The notes below the pieces were generated by a model. That model did not search any database. It was not told the DNA's origin and saw only the letters and a program-made list of their open reading frames with translations. This document shows positions 1-5,398 of a stretch of DNA of 5,398 bases, one piece after another. Location: contig JAGDMX010000215.1 of assembly GCA_017860725.1 (NCBI GenBank), positions 1-5,398 of the forward strand, given 5' to 3'. Position 1 is the first letter of the stretch. Each line of letters starts with the position of its first letter. Both the position numbers and the translations under genes were made by a program. This stretch comes from Chloroflexota bacterium (GTDB lineage Bacteria > Chloroflexota > Anaerolineae > Anaerolineales > UBA4823).

Positions 1-866
1 TGGGCGGGCACCTGGCCGAGTACGTCCTGATCACGGAGGAGATTCTCGAGGCAGACTGCCTGCTCCCAATACCTGATCCGGCGCTTCCCTATTCGCACGC
101 AGCCACCAGCGAGCCGATCTCCTGCGTTATCTCGGCGCAGGACCATCACATGCACCTGACACAAAACGAGAGGCTGGCACCCCGCTCGGTGTTGAAAGGG
201 CTCAAGCCCGGCGGTGTGACCGTTATTATCGGCGCAGGAGCGATGGGACGGATGCATGTCGATTTATCTATGAGTTATGCTCCCCGGGCAGTGATCGTGG
301 CCGATTTCATCGACGAACGACTTGAAAGAACCCAGGCTCTCTTCGGCGCCAGGGCAAAGCAACTTGGGATCGCCCTATTCACGATCAACCCGAGTAAGGT
401 TGATTTAAAGGAATTCGTGGGAGAACAAACCAATCACCACGGCGCGGACGACGCGATCATCGCAGTCGGCTCACGGCAGGCGATCGAAAGCGCCGGCGAT
501 TATCTTGGAATCGGGGCAGTGTTGAACCTGTTTGGCGGCTTGAAGAAGGGCGAAGGGATCGTAGGCCTGGACACAATCGCAATCCATTACAAGGCGATTA
601 ACGTGACTGGCTCCAGCGGCGGGTCGCCCTGGGATATCGCGCGGGCGCTGGAACTCATGGCAAGCGGACAAATCAATCCTGCTGTTCACATCACCCGGAT
701 CGGCGACCTTGAGCACGCCATTGACCTCTTGAAAATGGTCAAAGCTCAGCAAATTGATGGAAAGGCAATTGTTTACCCGCACCGGCGTACGAAGGAAATC
801 CGGACGGTTCAATCCTGGACGGCGGAGGATGAGCAAGTCTATCTTGAAGGTTTGACTGAGCAGTAA
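1..866 (+). CDS. Zinc-type medium-chain polyol/alcohol dehydrogenase, C-terminal part (5' truncated by window edge)
   Basis: Partial gene. The frame is open from the first complete codon at 3 to the TAA at 864-866, giving 287 residues; the ATG at 150 is internal. The 49 codons before it encode typical family sequence: GGHLAEYVLI, then a SEPISCVI segment (fragment residues 36-43) like the conserved Glu-Pro of sorbitol dehydrogenases. A Rossmann domain follows, with GAGAMG at about residues 77-82 and an Asp at about 101 after the second strand (VIVAD), which in this family favours NAD(H). The C-terminus (GKAIVYPH, then a W-x4-E tail) recalls L-sorbose-1-phosphate reductase-type proteins of about 400 residues. 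The zinc-binding Cys/His residues would lie in the missing N-terminal part. Expected role: reversible oxidation of a sugar alcohol or sugar phosphate in the cytosol. The next gene starts three bases after the stop, so the two are probably co-transcribed. The family is secure; the substrate is not. Confidence 0.88.
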   Translation, partial: GGHLAEYVLITEEILEADCLLPIPDPALPYSHAATSEPISCVISAQDHHMHLTQNERLAPRSVLKGLKPGGVTVIIGAGAMGRMHVDLSMSYAPRAVIVADFIDERLERTQALFGARAKQLGIALFTINPSKVDLKEFVGEQTNHHGADDAIIAVGSRQAIESAGDYLGIGAVLNLFGGLKKGEGIVGLDTIAIHYKAINVTGSSGGSPWDIARALELMASGQINPAVHITRIGDLEHAIDLLKMVKAQQIDGKAIVYPHRRTKEIRTVQSWTAEDEQVYLEGLTEQ

Positions 867-869
867 AGC

Positions 870-2165
870 ATGGCGCTGACCGGGACACGCACATTTGTAG
901 GATTTGGTTTTGGGGCGATCCAGAGCGGTCTGTTCCTCTACGAGGCATTCTTCTCCGGCGCTTTTCGCCGGCTGGTCGTTGCAGAGGTATTGCAAGATGT
1001 AGTCTCGGCGGTGCGGCTGGCGGACAACACCTATGGGGTCAATATTGCCTATCATGATCGGGTGGACTGCGCCCGGATAGGGCGGGTCGCAATCCAAGAT
1101 CCGGCAGTAGACTCAGACCGCCAGCAAGTGATCGATGCAATCGTGGAAGCAGAGGAGCTGGCGACCGCTGTCCCTAGCGTGGCATTCTACAGCTCAGATA
1201 AACCCGGCAGCATCCATCGCCTTCTGGCGACTGGATTATGTAAGAAAATTGAACAGGGCGGACCACGGGCAGTGATCTATGCGGCTGAGAACCATAATCA
1301 TGCTGCTGAAATTCTCGAACAGCGAGTCATGGAGCAAATTCCGGTAAACCAGCACGCTGCCATCCGGGCGCGGGTCAGGTTTCTAAACACAGTTATCGGT
1401 AAGATGAGCCATGTAGTCACCGATGCTAAAGAGATTCAGACACAGCAATTGGCGACCATCGCGCCGGATTTTCAGCGCGCCTTCCTGGTCGAATCATTTA
1501 ACCGGATATTGATCTCCAAGATCGACTTCCCCGAACCCTTTCAGCGGGGGATTAAAGTATTGCAGGAGAAAAACGACCTGCTGCCCTTCGAGGAAGCCAA
1601 GCTGTACGGTCATAATGCCACCCATGCGCTGATTGGTTACATTGGAGCTTTGATCGGCGCTCAGCGAGTGGCCGATCTGCAAGAATCGCCGGGAGTGATC
1701 TCTCTGGCGCGGGCGGCATTCATCGAGGAATCAGGTGAGGCGCTGATTCGAAAATATCGCGGCGTCGATCCACTATTTACCCCGGAGGGGTACCGGGAGT
1801 ACGCGGATGACTTGATCGAGCGGATGATGAATCCTTTTCTGGTTGATTCTATTGAGCGGGTGACCCGCGACACCGAACGAAAATTGGGATGGAATGACCG
1901 ACTGATCGGTACGATTCGGCTGGCGCTGCAGCAAGGGGTGAGGCCGCGCCGATATGCACTGGGCGCCGCGGCGGCGCTCGCGGTGTTAGATAGCAACATC
2001 CTAGACTCTGCCTCACCATCTGCAGTATTGACCAAGTTGTGGGGTGATGTGCCCTCGAGTGCGAAAGAATCCGAGGCAGTGTTGGGCATGATTGAGGATG
2101 CAAGCCAACGGCTGAAGGCATGGCACACGGCTGGCTTCCCTGATCTAGAAGCTTTCTATCATTGA
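870..2165 (+). CDS. Mannitol dehydrogenase-family (polyol-specific long-chain) NAD-dependent oxidoreductase, MtlD-like
   Basis: A 431-residue protein of the mannitol-1-phosphate 5-dehydrogenase / mannitol 2-dehydrogenase superfamily, cytosolic and interconverting a polyol (or its phosphate) with a ketose. The N-terminal nucleotide-binding strand reads TFVGFGFGAIQSG (residues 8-20), and an acidic Glu39 ends the second strand (LVVAE), pointing to NAD(H). Further family landmarks are AAENHNHAAEIL (138-149), FLNTVIGKMSHVV (171-183) and VESFNRILI (207-215). The catalytic signature KLYGHNATH places Lys244, Asn249 and His252 at the K-x4-N-x2-H spacing of this family. A late KLGWNDRLIGTIRLAL block (338-353) matches the MtlD C-terminal KLGPNDRL region. 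At 431 residues it is longer than typical MtlD (about 380) and shorter than fructuronate-reductase types (about 480). The third Gly of the dinucleotide motif is replaced by Gln18. The start at 870 puts the Rossmann strand at the very N-terminus, as expected. No strong ribosome site is visible, so translation is probably coupled to the upstream gene. The exact substrate is unknown. Confidence 0.87.
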   Translation: MALTGTRTFVGFGFGAIQSGLFLYEAFFSGAFRRLVVAEVLQDVVSAVRLADNTYGVNIAYHDRVDCARIGRVAIQDPAVDSDRQQVIDAIVEAEELATAVPSVAFYSSDKPGSIHRLLATGLCKKIEQGGPRAVIYAAENHNHAAEILEQRVMEQIPVNQHAAIRARVRFLNTVIGKMSHVVTDAKEIQTQQLATIAPDFQRAFLVESFNRILISKIDFPEPFQRGIKVLQEKNDLLPFEEAKLYGHNATHALIGYIGALIGAQRVADLQESPGVISLARAAFIEESGEALIRKYRGVDPLFTPEGYREYADDLIERMMNPFLVDSIERVTRDTERKLGWNDRLIGTIRLALQQGVRPRRYALGAAAALAVLDSNILDSASPSAVLTKLWGDVPSSAKESEAVLGMIEDASQRLKAWHTAGFPDLEAFYH

Positions 2166-2189
2166 TGAGTAACTGCGTGTAAAATAAAC

Positions 2190-2240
2190 TGCGCCAGACT
2201 GATGGGCTTGCCGATCCAACTCAGTCTGGCGCATGTTTTT
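2190..2240. terminator. Bidirectional intrinsic terminator between convergent operons
   Basis: A perfect 13-base inverted repeat, TGCGCCAGACTGA at 2190-2202 and TCAGTCTGGCGCA at 2221-2233, encloses an 18-base loop. On the plus strand it is followed directly by TGTTTTT (2234-2240). On the minus strand the stem is followed by GTTTATTTTA (2189 down to 2180), also T-rich. It lies 24 bases after the stop of the rightward dehydrogenase gene and about 93 bases after the stop of the leftward kinase gene. It can therefore end both transcripts as they converge. Confidence 0.88.
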
Positions 2241-2262
2241 AGATCGCTATTCAACTTTTAAT

Positions 2263-2303
2263 GCCGGTTCAATCGGATCGCCGGGTTATCACCGCGAACC
2301 GGC
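2263..2303. repeat. Short inverted repeat downstream of the kinase stop
   Basis: GCCGGTTC (2263-2270) and GAACCGGC (2296-2303) form an exact 8-base inverted repeat around a 25-base loop. It sits between the kinase stop codon and the main terminator. Neither side has a T-tract directly after it, so it is not a convincing terminator by itself. It might stabilise the 3' end of the leftward transcript or be chance. Nothing else recognisable lies in the 2241-2326 stretch. Confidence 0.3.
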
Positions 2304-2326
2304 TCCACTGGCAGAAGCGGGAAGGG

Positions 2327-3859
2327 CTATCCTGCTGGCGAGACGGGTTCCTCCAGCACCGCCTGCCCTTTGCCGATGGCGCTGAAGGGAGGATACAGCG
2401 AGCGGAAATTGACATAAGCCTGATCGTACAGGCTCCTCAGGGCAGGATCAGGAGAGAACTCAGCACCGGACAGGCGGATGACCTTCTCCACGGAGGAGAA
2501 ATCGGGGTAGATGCCCAGCCCAACCGCAGCCGTCATTGCCGCGCCACGCGCGCAGGCATCCAAAGGTCCTTCGACCTGGCGCAGCCGGACATTCGTCACG
2601 TTTGCCAGGATCTGAAGCCAGATGTGGCTGTTGGCGCCACCGCCGATGACGTTGACATCCTGAGGGGGTATACCCGCCTTCTCGAGGGCGTTAAAGATCC
2701 AGCGCAGGTGATGCCCAACGCCCTCCAGAATAGCCCTGCCCATGTGCCATTTCGTGTGATTCAATCCGAGCATGGCAAAACCGCCGCGCACCAGGTCATC
2801 ATCCACCGGGTTGCGCTCGCCCCACACCCACGGCAAGAAGAGCAGCCCCTCGGCTCCGGGAGGAACCGGCAGGGCTTTTTGGTCGATATACGCAAAGATA
2901 TTCAGACCTTGCGCCCTGGCATCTTCGTGTTCGGCCTGGCAGAGCAGGTTCTCAGCAAACCACTTCAAGCAGCCGCCGGCATTGTCCATCTCCCCTCCTA
3001 GCAAGAAGGAAGGAAAGTTGCAGCTCACCCCGGGGCTGACCCCCTCCGCGTCCAGGATAAAGTCATCGGTCGAGGCGAAGACCCAGGCACTGGTACCCAG
3101 ATAGAGATGCACCCGACCTGGCGAGATGGCACCCGATCCGATCACGGCGCACGGCACGTCGCCACCGCCGCTCACCACCGGGATACCAGCAACCAAACCG
3201 AGCTCCTGTGCGGCCTGGGGGGTCAGCTTGCCCACCACCTGGGTGGAGGGCATAACAGGCGGCAGCATTCCAACCGGGACATCCATGACTGCCAGTATGT
3301 CCTCCCACCAATCCATGGTGGCAGGATTTAGGTAGGTGGTGGCGATAGCCAGGGTCAGGTCAGTGCCATACTCACCGGTCATGCGAAGCTGCATGTAGTC
3401 CTTGCAATCCAGGAATTTGTAGGTTTTGGCGTAGATCTCAGGCTCATTGTTCTTGATCCACAGCACCTTGGCGCTGGGAGCCTTGCCGGTGATGAAGGGG
3501 AGACCAGTAGCAGCTACCAGATACTCGGCTTCTTTCTGGGCGCGAGCGTCCAGCCAGATCATCACGCGGCGCAGGGCATTGCCGTCCCGATCCACCGGCA
3601 CGGTGCCAACCATCTGGGCATCCATGCTCATGCCGACGACCTGAGAGGGGGTAATCTTCGCCATCGCCATCATCTCATGAGTGGTGGAGATGACTGCGGC
3701 CCACCATTCATCCGGATCCTGTTCGGCGCCTCCATCGGCGCTGTAATAGACCGGGTAACGATGCTCGCATGCGGCGATTACCCTCCCAGTCAGGTCGGTG
3801 AGAGCAGCTTTCACACCGCTGGTGCCCAGATCGTGAGCGATTAAATATTCTACTGACAT
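2327..3859 (-). CDS. FGGY-family carbohydrate kinase (xylulokinase-like)
   Basis: A 510-residue kinase that transfers the ATP gamma-phosphate to a hydroxyl of a sugar, ketose or polyol. The N-terminal FGGY domain begins AHDLGTSGVKA (Asp10 in the phosphate-1 motif), then GGAEQDPDEWW (43-53) and WLDAR (102-106). The C-terminal domain has VVSGGGDVPCAV with the probable catalytic base Asp234, HLYLGTSAWV (251-260), LFLPWVWGERNP (340-351), RAILEGVGHHLRW (375-387) and the adenosine motif VIGGGANSHIWLQIL (404-418). Length is normal for the family (about 490-520). The start at 3859 is preferred over a further in-frame ATG at 3934: AAAGGAG lies 7 bases upstream, and the extra 25 residues would overlap the upstream gene and resemble nothing before the conserved first strand. 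It is the last gene of the leftward operon, 13 bases after the lyase stop. The xylulokinase SGQMHG segment is replaced by SMDAQMVG (78-85), so D-xylulose should not be assumed as substrate. Confidence 0.92.
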   Translation of the reverse strand: MSVEYLIAHDLGTSGVKAALTDLTGRVIAACEHRYPVYYSADGGAEQDPDEWWAAVISTTHEMMAMAKITPSQVVGMSMDAQMVGTVPVDRDGNALRRVMIWLDARAQKEAEYLVAATGLPFITGKAPSAKVLWIKNNEPEIYAKTYKFLDCKDYMQLRMTGEYGTDLTLAIATTYLNPATMDWWEDILAVMDVPVGMLPPVMPSTQVVGKLTPQAAQELGLVAGIPVVSGGGDVPCAVIGSGAISPGRVHLYLGTSAWVFASTDDFILDAEGVSPGVSCNFPSFLLGGEMDNAGGCLKWFAENLLCQAEHEDARAQGLNIFAYIDQKALPVPPGAEGLLFLPWVWGERNPVDDDLVRGGFAMLGLNHTKWHMGRAILEGVGHHLRWIFNALEKAGIPPQDVNVIGGGANSHIWLQILANVTNVRLRQVEGPLDACARGAAMTAAVGLGIYPDFSSVEKVIRLSGAEFSPDPALRSLYDQAYVNFRSLYPPFSAIGKGQAVLEEPVSPAG

Positions 3860-3866
3860 AGAGAGT

Positions 3867-3873
3867 CTCCTTT
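3867..3873 (-). promoter_or_regulatory. Ribosome binding site of the kinase gene
   Basis: On the minus strand AAAGGAG lies 7 bases before the ATG at 3859. Its first A is the last base of the lyase stop codon (TGA, 3875-3873). This site decides the kinase start, and ribosomes ending the lyase would be delivered straight onto it, which suggests coupled translation. Confidence 0.85.
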
Positions 3874-5270
3874 CACACTTCAAAGGCCATATCCAGCAGC
3901 CCTTTGAGGAATTCAGCCACCGCGCCTTTTGCATATATGTTGCTGGTCATGCCGTAGACCGGCGTCAGCGACCCCTGCATGCCAGGATGTTCTTTGACAT
4001 AGGCGACCGCTTCCTGCAAATCTACAACCAGGCGCTCGGCAAAACCAGGCTGGGCGTGGCGGACGGTCAAGGCGATATGCAGCGCGGGTGGAAGCTGAAG
4101 ACCGTTCAGGCTCCAGCCCATTTTGCCCAGGTAGTCCGAGACGGCGTAGATATCCAGCTCATCAGATGCAAAGGCAATCACAAAGAGCGGGTCACCCAGC
4201 AAGCGCAGCTCGGGGATGCCGCGGATGCCCGCCTTGAGGGTATCAGCGGTCTGCAGGATGCGGCGGGCGGCATCCAGGTAACCCTGTTCGCCCAGCGAGA
4301 CCATTGCCGCCCAACAGGCCGCACTTAGGGCGCCCGGACGGCTGCCGGCCAGGGTAGGAGAGAAGTAAAGCCCACCTGGCCACTCGGTGGTGGCGTAGAA
4401 CTGGTAGTGGCGCAGCTCGCGGCCGCGGTACATCACCACCGAGGTACCTTTAGCGGCGTAGCCATATTTGTGGGTATCGGCAGAAATGGAAGTAACGCCG
4501 GGCAGGCGGAAATCGAAGGGAGGCACGGGGTAGCCAAGCTTCTCTGCCCACGGCAGGATAAAACCCCCCAGGCAGGCATCCGTGTGGAAACCGATCCCGT
4601 GGGAACGGGCAAGCTCGGAAAGCTCCTGGATGGGATCGACGATACCGTGCGGGAAGGGCGGCGCCGAACCAACGATCACCACCGTGTTGGGATTGATGGC
4701 AGCTCGGGTGGCCTCCACATCGGCGCGGAAGTCGTCACCAACCGGGATGCGCACCATCTTGATATCGAAATACTGGGAAGCTTTATCAAAGGCGGCGTGG
4801 GCCGTGGTCGGCACGATCATTTCCGGCTGGGCAATGCCTTTTTTATCCCGTCCCCAGTCGCGGTACGTTTTCATGGCTAACAAGATGCTCTCCGTCCCGC
4901 CAGAAGTGACGGTGCCGACGATCTCATCCCCTGCTTGCCCGGCTCCGAGCATGTTCGCGGTCATCGAGACGATCTCGGCCTCAAACTTGACCCCGGAAGG
5001 CCATACGTCGAAGTGGAGAGGATTGGATTGTGAGTTGATGGCGTAGACCTGGTTCTGAAAATCGATATGTTCCTGGTCGCCATGATAGACTGCGCCAGAG
5101 ACATAGCCATCGCGCCATTTGTGTTCTTCTTTGGTATATAAGGTACGCATCACCTCTAGGATTTCTTCACGGGAGCGCCCCACCTGTGGGAGGCTGGCGT
5201 ATGTCTCATAATCCTGCCGGTAGGGCTTCATGCTTTGCTGAAGCTCAGTAATAATCTGGTTGACATCCAT
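3873..5270 (-). CDS. Sphingosine-1-phosphate lyase-like PLP-dependent enzyme
   Basis: A 465-residue fold-type I PLP enzyme of the group II decarboxylase superfamily, in the sphingosine-1-phosphate lyase branch. Enzymes of this branch cleave the C2-C3 bond of a 1-phospho-2-amino-3-hydroxy compound to phosphoethanolamine and an aldehyde. Landmarks in order: NPLHFD (83-88), TSGGTESILLA (122-132), TTAHAAFDKA (155-164), GSAPPFPHGIVDP (201-213), HTDACLGGF (229-237) with Asp231 expected to pair with the PLP ring nitrogen, and SADTHKYGYAAKG (263-275) with Lys268 the Schiff-base lysine. Then come SPTLAGSRPGALSAACWAA (304-322), LNGLQLPP (388-395) and the terminal VYGM (438-441). All match the eukaryotic lyase block by block, including its C-terminal domain. 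The N-terminal luminal and transmembrane part of eukaryotic lyases is absent, so the protein should be soluble. The start has ACAGGAG 7 bases upstream. It sits between a transporter and a sugar kinase. General pipelines may call such proteins 'aspartate aminotransferase family' or 'pyridoxal-dependent decarboxylase'; the lyase motifs argue for the narrower name. The true substrate is unproven. Confidence 0.93.
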   Translation of the reverse strand: MDVNQIITELQQSMKPYRQDYETYASLPQVGRSREEILEVMRTLYTKEEHKWRDGYVSGAVYHGDQEHIDFQNQVYAINSQSNPLHFDVWPSGVKFEAEIVSMTANMLGAGQAGDEIVGTVTSGGTESILLAMKTYRDWGRDKKGIAQPEMIVPTTAHAAFDKASQYFDIKMVRIPVGDDFRADVEATRAAINPNTVVIVGSAPPFPHGIVDPIQELSELARSHGIGFHTDACLGGFILPWAEKLGYPVPPFDFRLPGVTSISADTHKYGYAAKGTSVVMYRGRELRHYQFYATTEWPGGLYFSPTLAGSRPGALSAACWAAMVSLGEQGYLDAARRILQTADTLKAGIRGIPELRLLGDPLFVIAFASDELDIYAVSDYLGKMGWSLNGLQLPPALHIALTVRHAQPGFAERLVVDLQEAVAYVKEHPGMQGSLTPVYGMTSNIYAKGAVAEFLKGLLDMAFEV

Positions 5271-5274
5271 GGCG

Positions 5275-5398
5275 CTACTCCTGTGTCATCATCTTGGATT
5301 CTTTCATCAAACCCAGCAGGACGGCGCTAACAGCCATCGCCACAACCAGGATGATCAAAGATAGCGTGAACGTGCCAGTCGCCTCATATGAGAGCCCC
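5275..5398 (-). CDS. C-terminal end of a membrane transporter, probably major facilitator superfamily (truncated by window edge)
   Basis: Reading leftward from 5397, an open frame of 40 codons ends at TAG (5277-5275). It encodes GLSYEATGTF, then one hydrophobic helix of about 20 residues (LSLIILVVAMAVSAVLLGLM), then a short charged tail KESKMMTQE. A Gly-x2-Tyr/Phe-Glu/Asp-x-Thr-Gly-x-Phe/Tyr segment before a final helix and a short cytoplasmic tail is typical of the last helix of MFS transporters, for example organic-anion or sugar-phosphate types. Only the end is present, so the subfamily and substrate cannot be read. The stop lies 4 bases before the lyase ATG, and the lyase ribosome site is inside its last codons, so it belongs to the same operon and probably imports the substrate of the downstream enzymes. 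Confidence 0.72.
   Translation of the reverse strand, partial: GLSYEATGTFTLSLIILVVAMAVSAVLLGLMKESKMMTQE
5278..5284 (-). promoter_or_regulatory. Ribosome binding site of the lyase gene
   Basis: On the minus strand ACAGGAG lies 7 bases before the ATG at 5270. It falls inside the last codons (Thr-Gln-Glu) of the upstream transporter. This supports both the chosen lyase start and translational coupling with the transporter. Confidence 0.82.

Noticed and set aside
150..866. ATG at 150 as the true start of the first dehydrogenase
   Set aside because: The same frame is open to the left edge and encodes conserved family sequence (the GGHLAEYV and SEPISCVI segments), so the gene begins before the window.
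471..1097. 208-codon leftward open frame opposite the two dehydrogenase genes
   Set aside because: It is antisense to two well-supported genes, and its translation has no recognisable domain and an odd composition.
1661..2128. 155-codon leftward open frame opposite the MtlD-like gene
   Set aside because: Ser/Arg-rich composition typical of an antisense frame of a GC-rich gene; the plus-strand frame carries clear family motifs.
2165..2182. Six-codon ATG...TAA frame overlapping the stop of the MtlD-like gene (TGATG)
   Set aside because: Too short, with no ribosome site and no sign of selection; it runs into the terminator.
2261..3001. 246-codon rightward open frame opposite the kinase gene
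   Set aside because: Shadow frame of the FGGY kinase; it also runs through the 3' region of the kinase and resembles no family.
3860..3934. Upstream ATG at 3934 giving the kinase 25 more residues
   Set aside because: It overlaps the lyase gene, has no matching conserved sequence, and the ATG at 3859 has an AAAGGAG site at ideal spacing directly before the conserved first strand.
4407..5046. Rightward open frames opposite the lyase gene
   Set aside because: Antisense shadows; the leftward frame is a strongly conserved full-length PLP enzyme.
3873..5270. Annotation of the PLP enzyme as glutamate decarboxylase or aspartate aminotransferase
   Set aside because: The set of SADTHKYGYAAKG, PFPHGIVDP, HTDACLGGF and GSRPG motifs matches the sphingosine-1-phosphate lyase branch specifically.
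1..5398. tRNA/rRNA genes, CRISPR arrays, insertion sequences or riboswitches
   Set aside because: I looked for cloverleaf-like stretches, regularly spaced repeats, terminal inverted repeats and long leader regions and saw none; apart from about 160 bases around the terminator the window is coding.

Overview
The window carries five protein-coding genes in two convergent blocks: two rightward genes (1-2165) and three leftward genes (2327-5398). They meet at a strong hairpin terminator at about 2190-2240. The first and last genes run off the window ends. GC is moderate to moderately high. Gene spacing is tight (3 to 13 bases) and Shine-Dalgarno sites are clear, so this is a bacterial chromosome or metagenomic contig. 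The enzyme set (polyol dehydrogenases, a sugar kinase, and a soluble sphingosine-1-phosphate-lyase-like enzyme) would suit a heterotrophic Chloroflexota such as an Anaerolineae-type bacterium. That is a guess from general resemblance; no marker gene in the window fixes the taxon.

Rightward block. First is the C-terminal 287 residues of a medium-chain (zinc-type) alcohol/polyol dehydrogenase, resembling the sorbitol dehydrogenase / L-sorbose-1-phosphate reductase branch. Its reading frame is open to the left edge, so its true start lies outside the window. Three bases later comes a 431-residue member of the polyol-specific long-chain dehydrogenases (mannitol-1-phosphate 5-dehydrogenase / mannitol 2-dehydrogenase superfamily) with the K-x4-N-x2-H catalytic signature intact. 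Together they look like a pair that oxidises or reduces a sugar alcohol or sugar phosphate.

Leftward block, in transcription order. First is the last 40 codons of a membrane protein, most likely a major facilitator superfamily transporter. Second is a full-length 465-residue PLP enzyme very close in motif content to eukaryotic sphingosine-1-phosphate lyase. Third is a 510-residue FGGY-family carbohydrate kinase related to xylulokinase. The three are spaced 4 and 13 bases apart, and both internal genes have good ribosome binding sites overlapping or abutting the upstream gene's end. This is almost certainly one operon.

The most interesting point is the operon logic. A transporter, a polyol/ketose-type kinase and a phospho-amino-alcohol lyase sit together, with two polyol/sugar dehydrogenases facing them. 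A sphingosine-1-phosphate lyase cleaves a 1-phospho-2-amino-3-hydroxy compound to phosphoethanolamine and an aldehyde. With a sugar-type kinase in place of a lipid kinase, the substrate may be a water-soluble amino polyol or related compound. This is inference; the families are well supported but the pathway is not demonstrated.
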